NCBI GenBank assembly: GCA_963575745.1
Contig: CAUYUJ010015513.1
Coordinates: 142,001 to 206,000, forward strand
Direction: 5' to 3'
DNA: 64,000 nt
From: Prorocentrum cordatum
Lineage: Eukaryota > Sar > Dinophyceae > Prorocentrales > Prorocentraceae
In this document: in pieces, positions 63,150 to 64,000 of the stretch
Numbering within the stretch: the first letter of the stretch is position 1
Layout: each line of letters opens with the position of its first letter
Position numbers and translations under genes: made by a program
Notes under the pieces: generated by a model
The model's database searches: none
Told to the model about the DNA's origin: nothing
The model's input: only the letters and a program-made list of their open reading frames with translations

Positions 63150-63290
63150 GGTGAGCGAGGAGGAGGAGGAGGAGGAGAGGAGGAGAGGAGGGAGGAGGGT
63201 GGTGGGCGGAGGGAGGAGGGTAGGAGGGGAGGGGGAGGAGGGAGAGGAGATGGGGAGGGAGGAGGAGGAGGAGGAGGAGGAGGAGGACGG
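63150..63290. repeat. (GAG)n tract
   Basis: Purine tract followed by ACGGGTCGCCTCAGCCCTTC, the sequence shared with the left border of LINE A at 19,140-19,200. Confidence 0.9.
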
Positions 63291-63674
63291 GTCGCCTCAG
63301 CCCTTCGGAGAAACCCTCCACCCCCAGAGGCCGAAGGTTGCAAAAAGATATCCAGCTGGTCACCAGAGCGAATGCATCGTGGGCTCGATGCGTCGGGGTG
63401 GCCTTACGATCGCTTCGCAGCAAGCGAAGCGGCCCGACGCGCACAAGACGCCGCAAGCGCGGTGGCGGACATGTCGCCACGATTGTCTCACGACCCGAAT
63501 GGGTCTGGGATCCCCGCCGTTCGCCGCTGCCGTGGCTCCTATAGCGATAAAAGGCCCAGGGTTCCCGCTGGGGGTGCCTTTCAGAGCAGCCGCAGCCCTC
63601 CGAAGAAAACCCTCCGAGAAGGGTTCCGGGAGGCTCTTCGGAGGGCTTCGGGAGGGTCTTGGAAGGGTTTTTGG
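63291..63674. other. No gene recognised; imperfect inverted repeat
   Basis: CCCTCCGAAG near 63,596 pairs with CTTCGGAGGG near 63,634, with a further GAGGGTCTTGG beyond. No coding motif seen. Confidence 0.5.
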
Positions 63675-63832
63675 TTAAGTCGGGCTTGTCCATCTACAGG
63701 GGGAATATTCAGAAATAGTCAAGAAATAGTCAGGGGACGATTTCTTGATCATTTCTGGGCAGTTTGGAGTATTTTTGAACATGTGTTATTTCTCGTCCAA
63801 AATCTGCCTGTAGGGGGGCATGCCGAACCTAA
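63675..63832. mobile_element. M1 inverted-repeat element, copy 7
   Basis: At 158 bp it is close to copy 1 in size and interior (GGGGGAATATTCA, GAAATAGTC, TTATTTCTCGTCCAAAATC). The termini are TTAAGTCGGGCTTGTCC and, inverted, TTAGGTTCGGCATGCCCC. No octamer match; longer flanks TGGAAGGGTTTTTGG and TGGAAGTGCTTTCGT are loosely alike. Confidence 0.85.
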
Positions 63833-64000
63833 TGGAAGTGCTTTCGTCGTGCTGGGGGGAAGCCAGAGCCGACCTTCCCGCCTGTGGGGGACCTCGCCCG
63901 CCCGAGCCCGACCTGCCCGTGGGGTTCGCGCGTGCTCACCCGAGCATGCCCCACACTCTATAGTGCCCCGCCCGCCCGACCCGACCAGCTTGTCGGGGTC
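63833..64000. other. Window end, no gene recognised
   Basis: GC-rich sequence with CCCGCCCGA words. Confidence 0.5.

Noticed and set aside
1-64000. Dinoflagellate spliced-leader relics, tRNA or rRNA genes, CRISPR arrays
   Set aside because: I looked for the spliced-leader word, tRNA T-loops and regularly spaced unique spacers and saw none; the regular repeats present are microsatellites or long complex units.

Overview
The window looks like nuclear DNA of a dinoflagellate; the species cannot be told. Reasons: GC-rich sequence packed with simple repeats, protein-coding exons joined by introns with GA, GC or GT donors and CAG|G-like boundaries, LINE-type retroelements, and exon families I recognise from dinoflagellate gene sets (a VWD-like GDPHLQN protein and a transposase-like family with a CQCGCRGWC cluster). 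There are no bacterial operons, CRISPR arrays, rRNA or tRNA genes that I could see. Gene density is low and most of the window is repetitive.

Layout. 0.6-7.8 kb: five copies of a complex ~1.0-1.7 kb repeat unit, three of them swollen by (GAC)n tracts, ending in a GGCGAC-rich minisatellite. 8-11.3 kb: degenerate short repeats, a (CA)n tract, a ~600 bp pentanucleotide satellite and a (GAG)n tract. 11.8-24.8 kb: a split + strand gene for a secreted/VWD-like protein (exons at 13.39, 23.74 and 24.60 kb) whose >10 kb intron carries short inverted-repeat elements (families M1 and M2), (GAG)n tracts and a LINE retrotransposon (LINE A) whose 5' part is inverted, as twin priming would produce. 25.8-54.2 kb: eleven more units of the complex repeat, interrupted between 27,933 and 43,589 by a ~15.7 kb insertion. 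54.8-59.4 kb: a second LINE (LINE B) with ORF1 and EN-RT ORF2, broken by several frameshifts. 59.9-63.3 kb: trinucleotide and 9-nt repeats around a 100 N assembly gap. The window ends with a further M1 element at 63.7 kb.

The most interesting object is the 15.7 kb insertion (27,933-43,589). It has imperfect ~35 bp terminal inverted repeats, subterminal GATAAC/GTTATC palindromes, a likely 6 bp target duplication, and flanks that rejoin into an ordinary repeat unit. Its recognisable genes all lie on the + strand: two poorly defined genes rich in low-complexity sequence, a three-exon gene of unknown function, a three-exon transposase-like gene with DDE-style motifs and cysteine clusters, and immediately after it a two-exon protein that resembles a cytosine-C5 methyltransferase. 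Near-perfect hairpins built on TCCATCGCGATGGA sit in its introns and intergenic gaps. I interpret it as a giant DNA transposon carrying its own methyltransferase-like gene; mobility and enzyme activity are inference.

The reading frames of both LINEs are interrupted by single-base shifts, so either they are decaying copies or the assembly contains indel errors. All exon boundaries here were deduced by eye from reading-frame continuity and should be treated as predictions.
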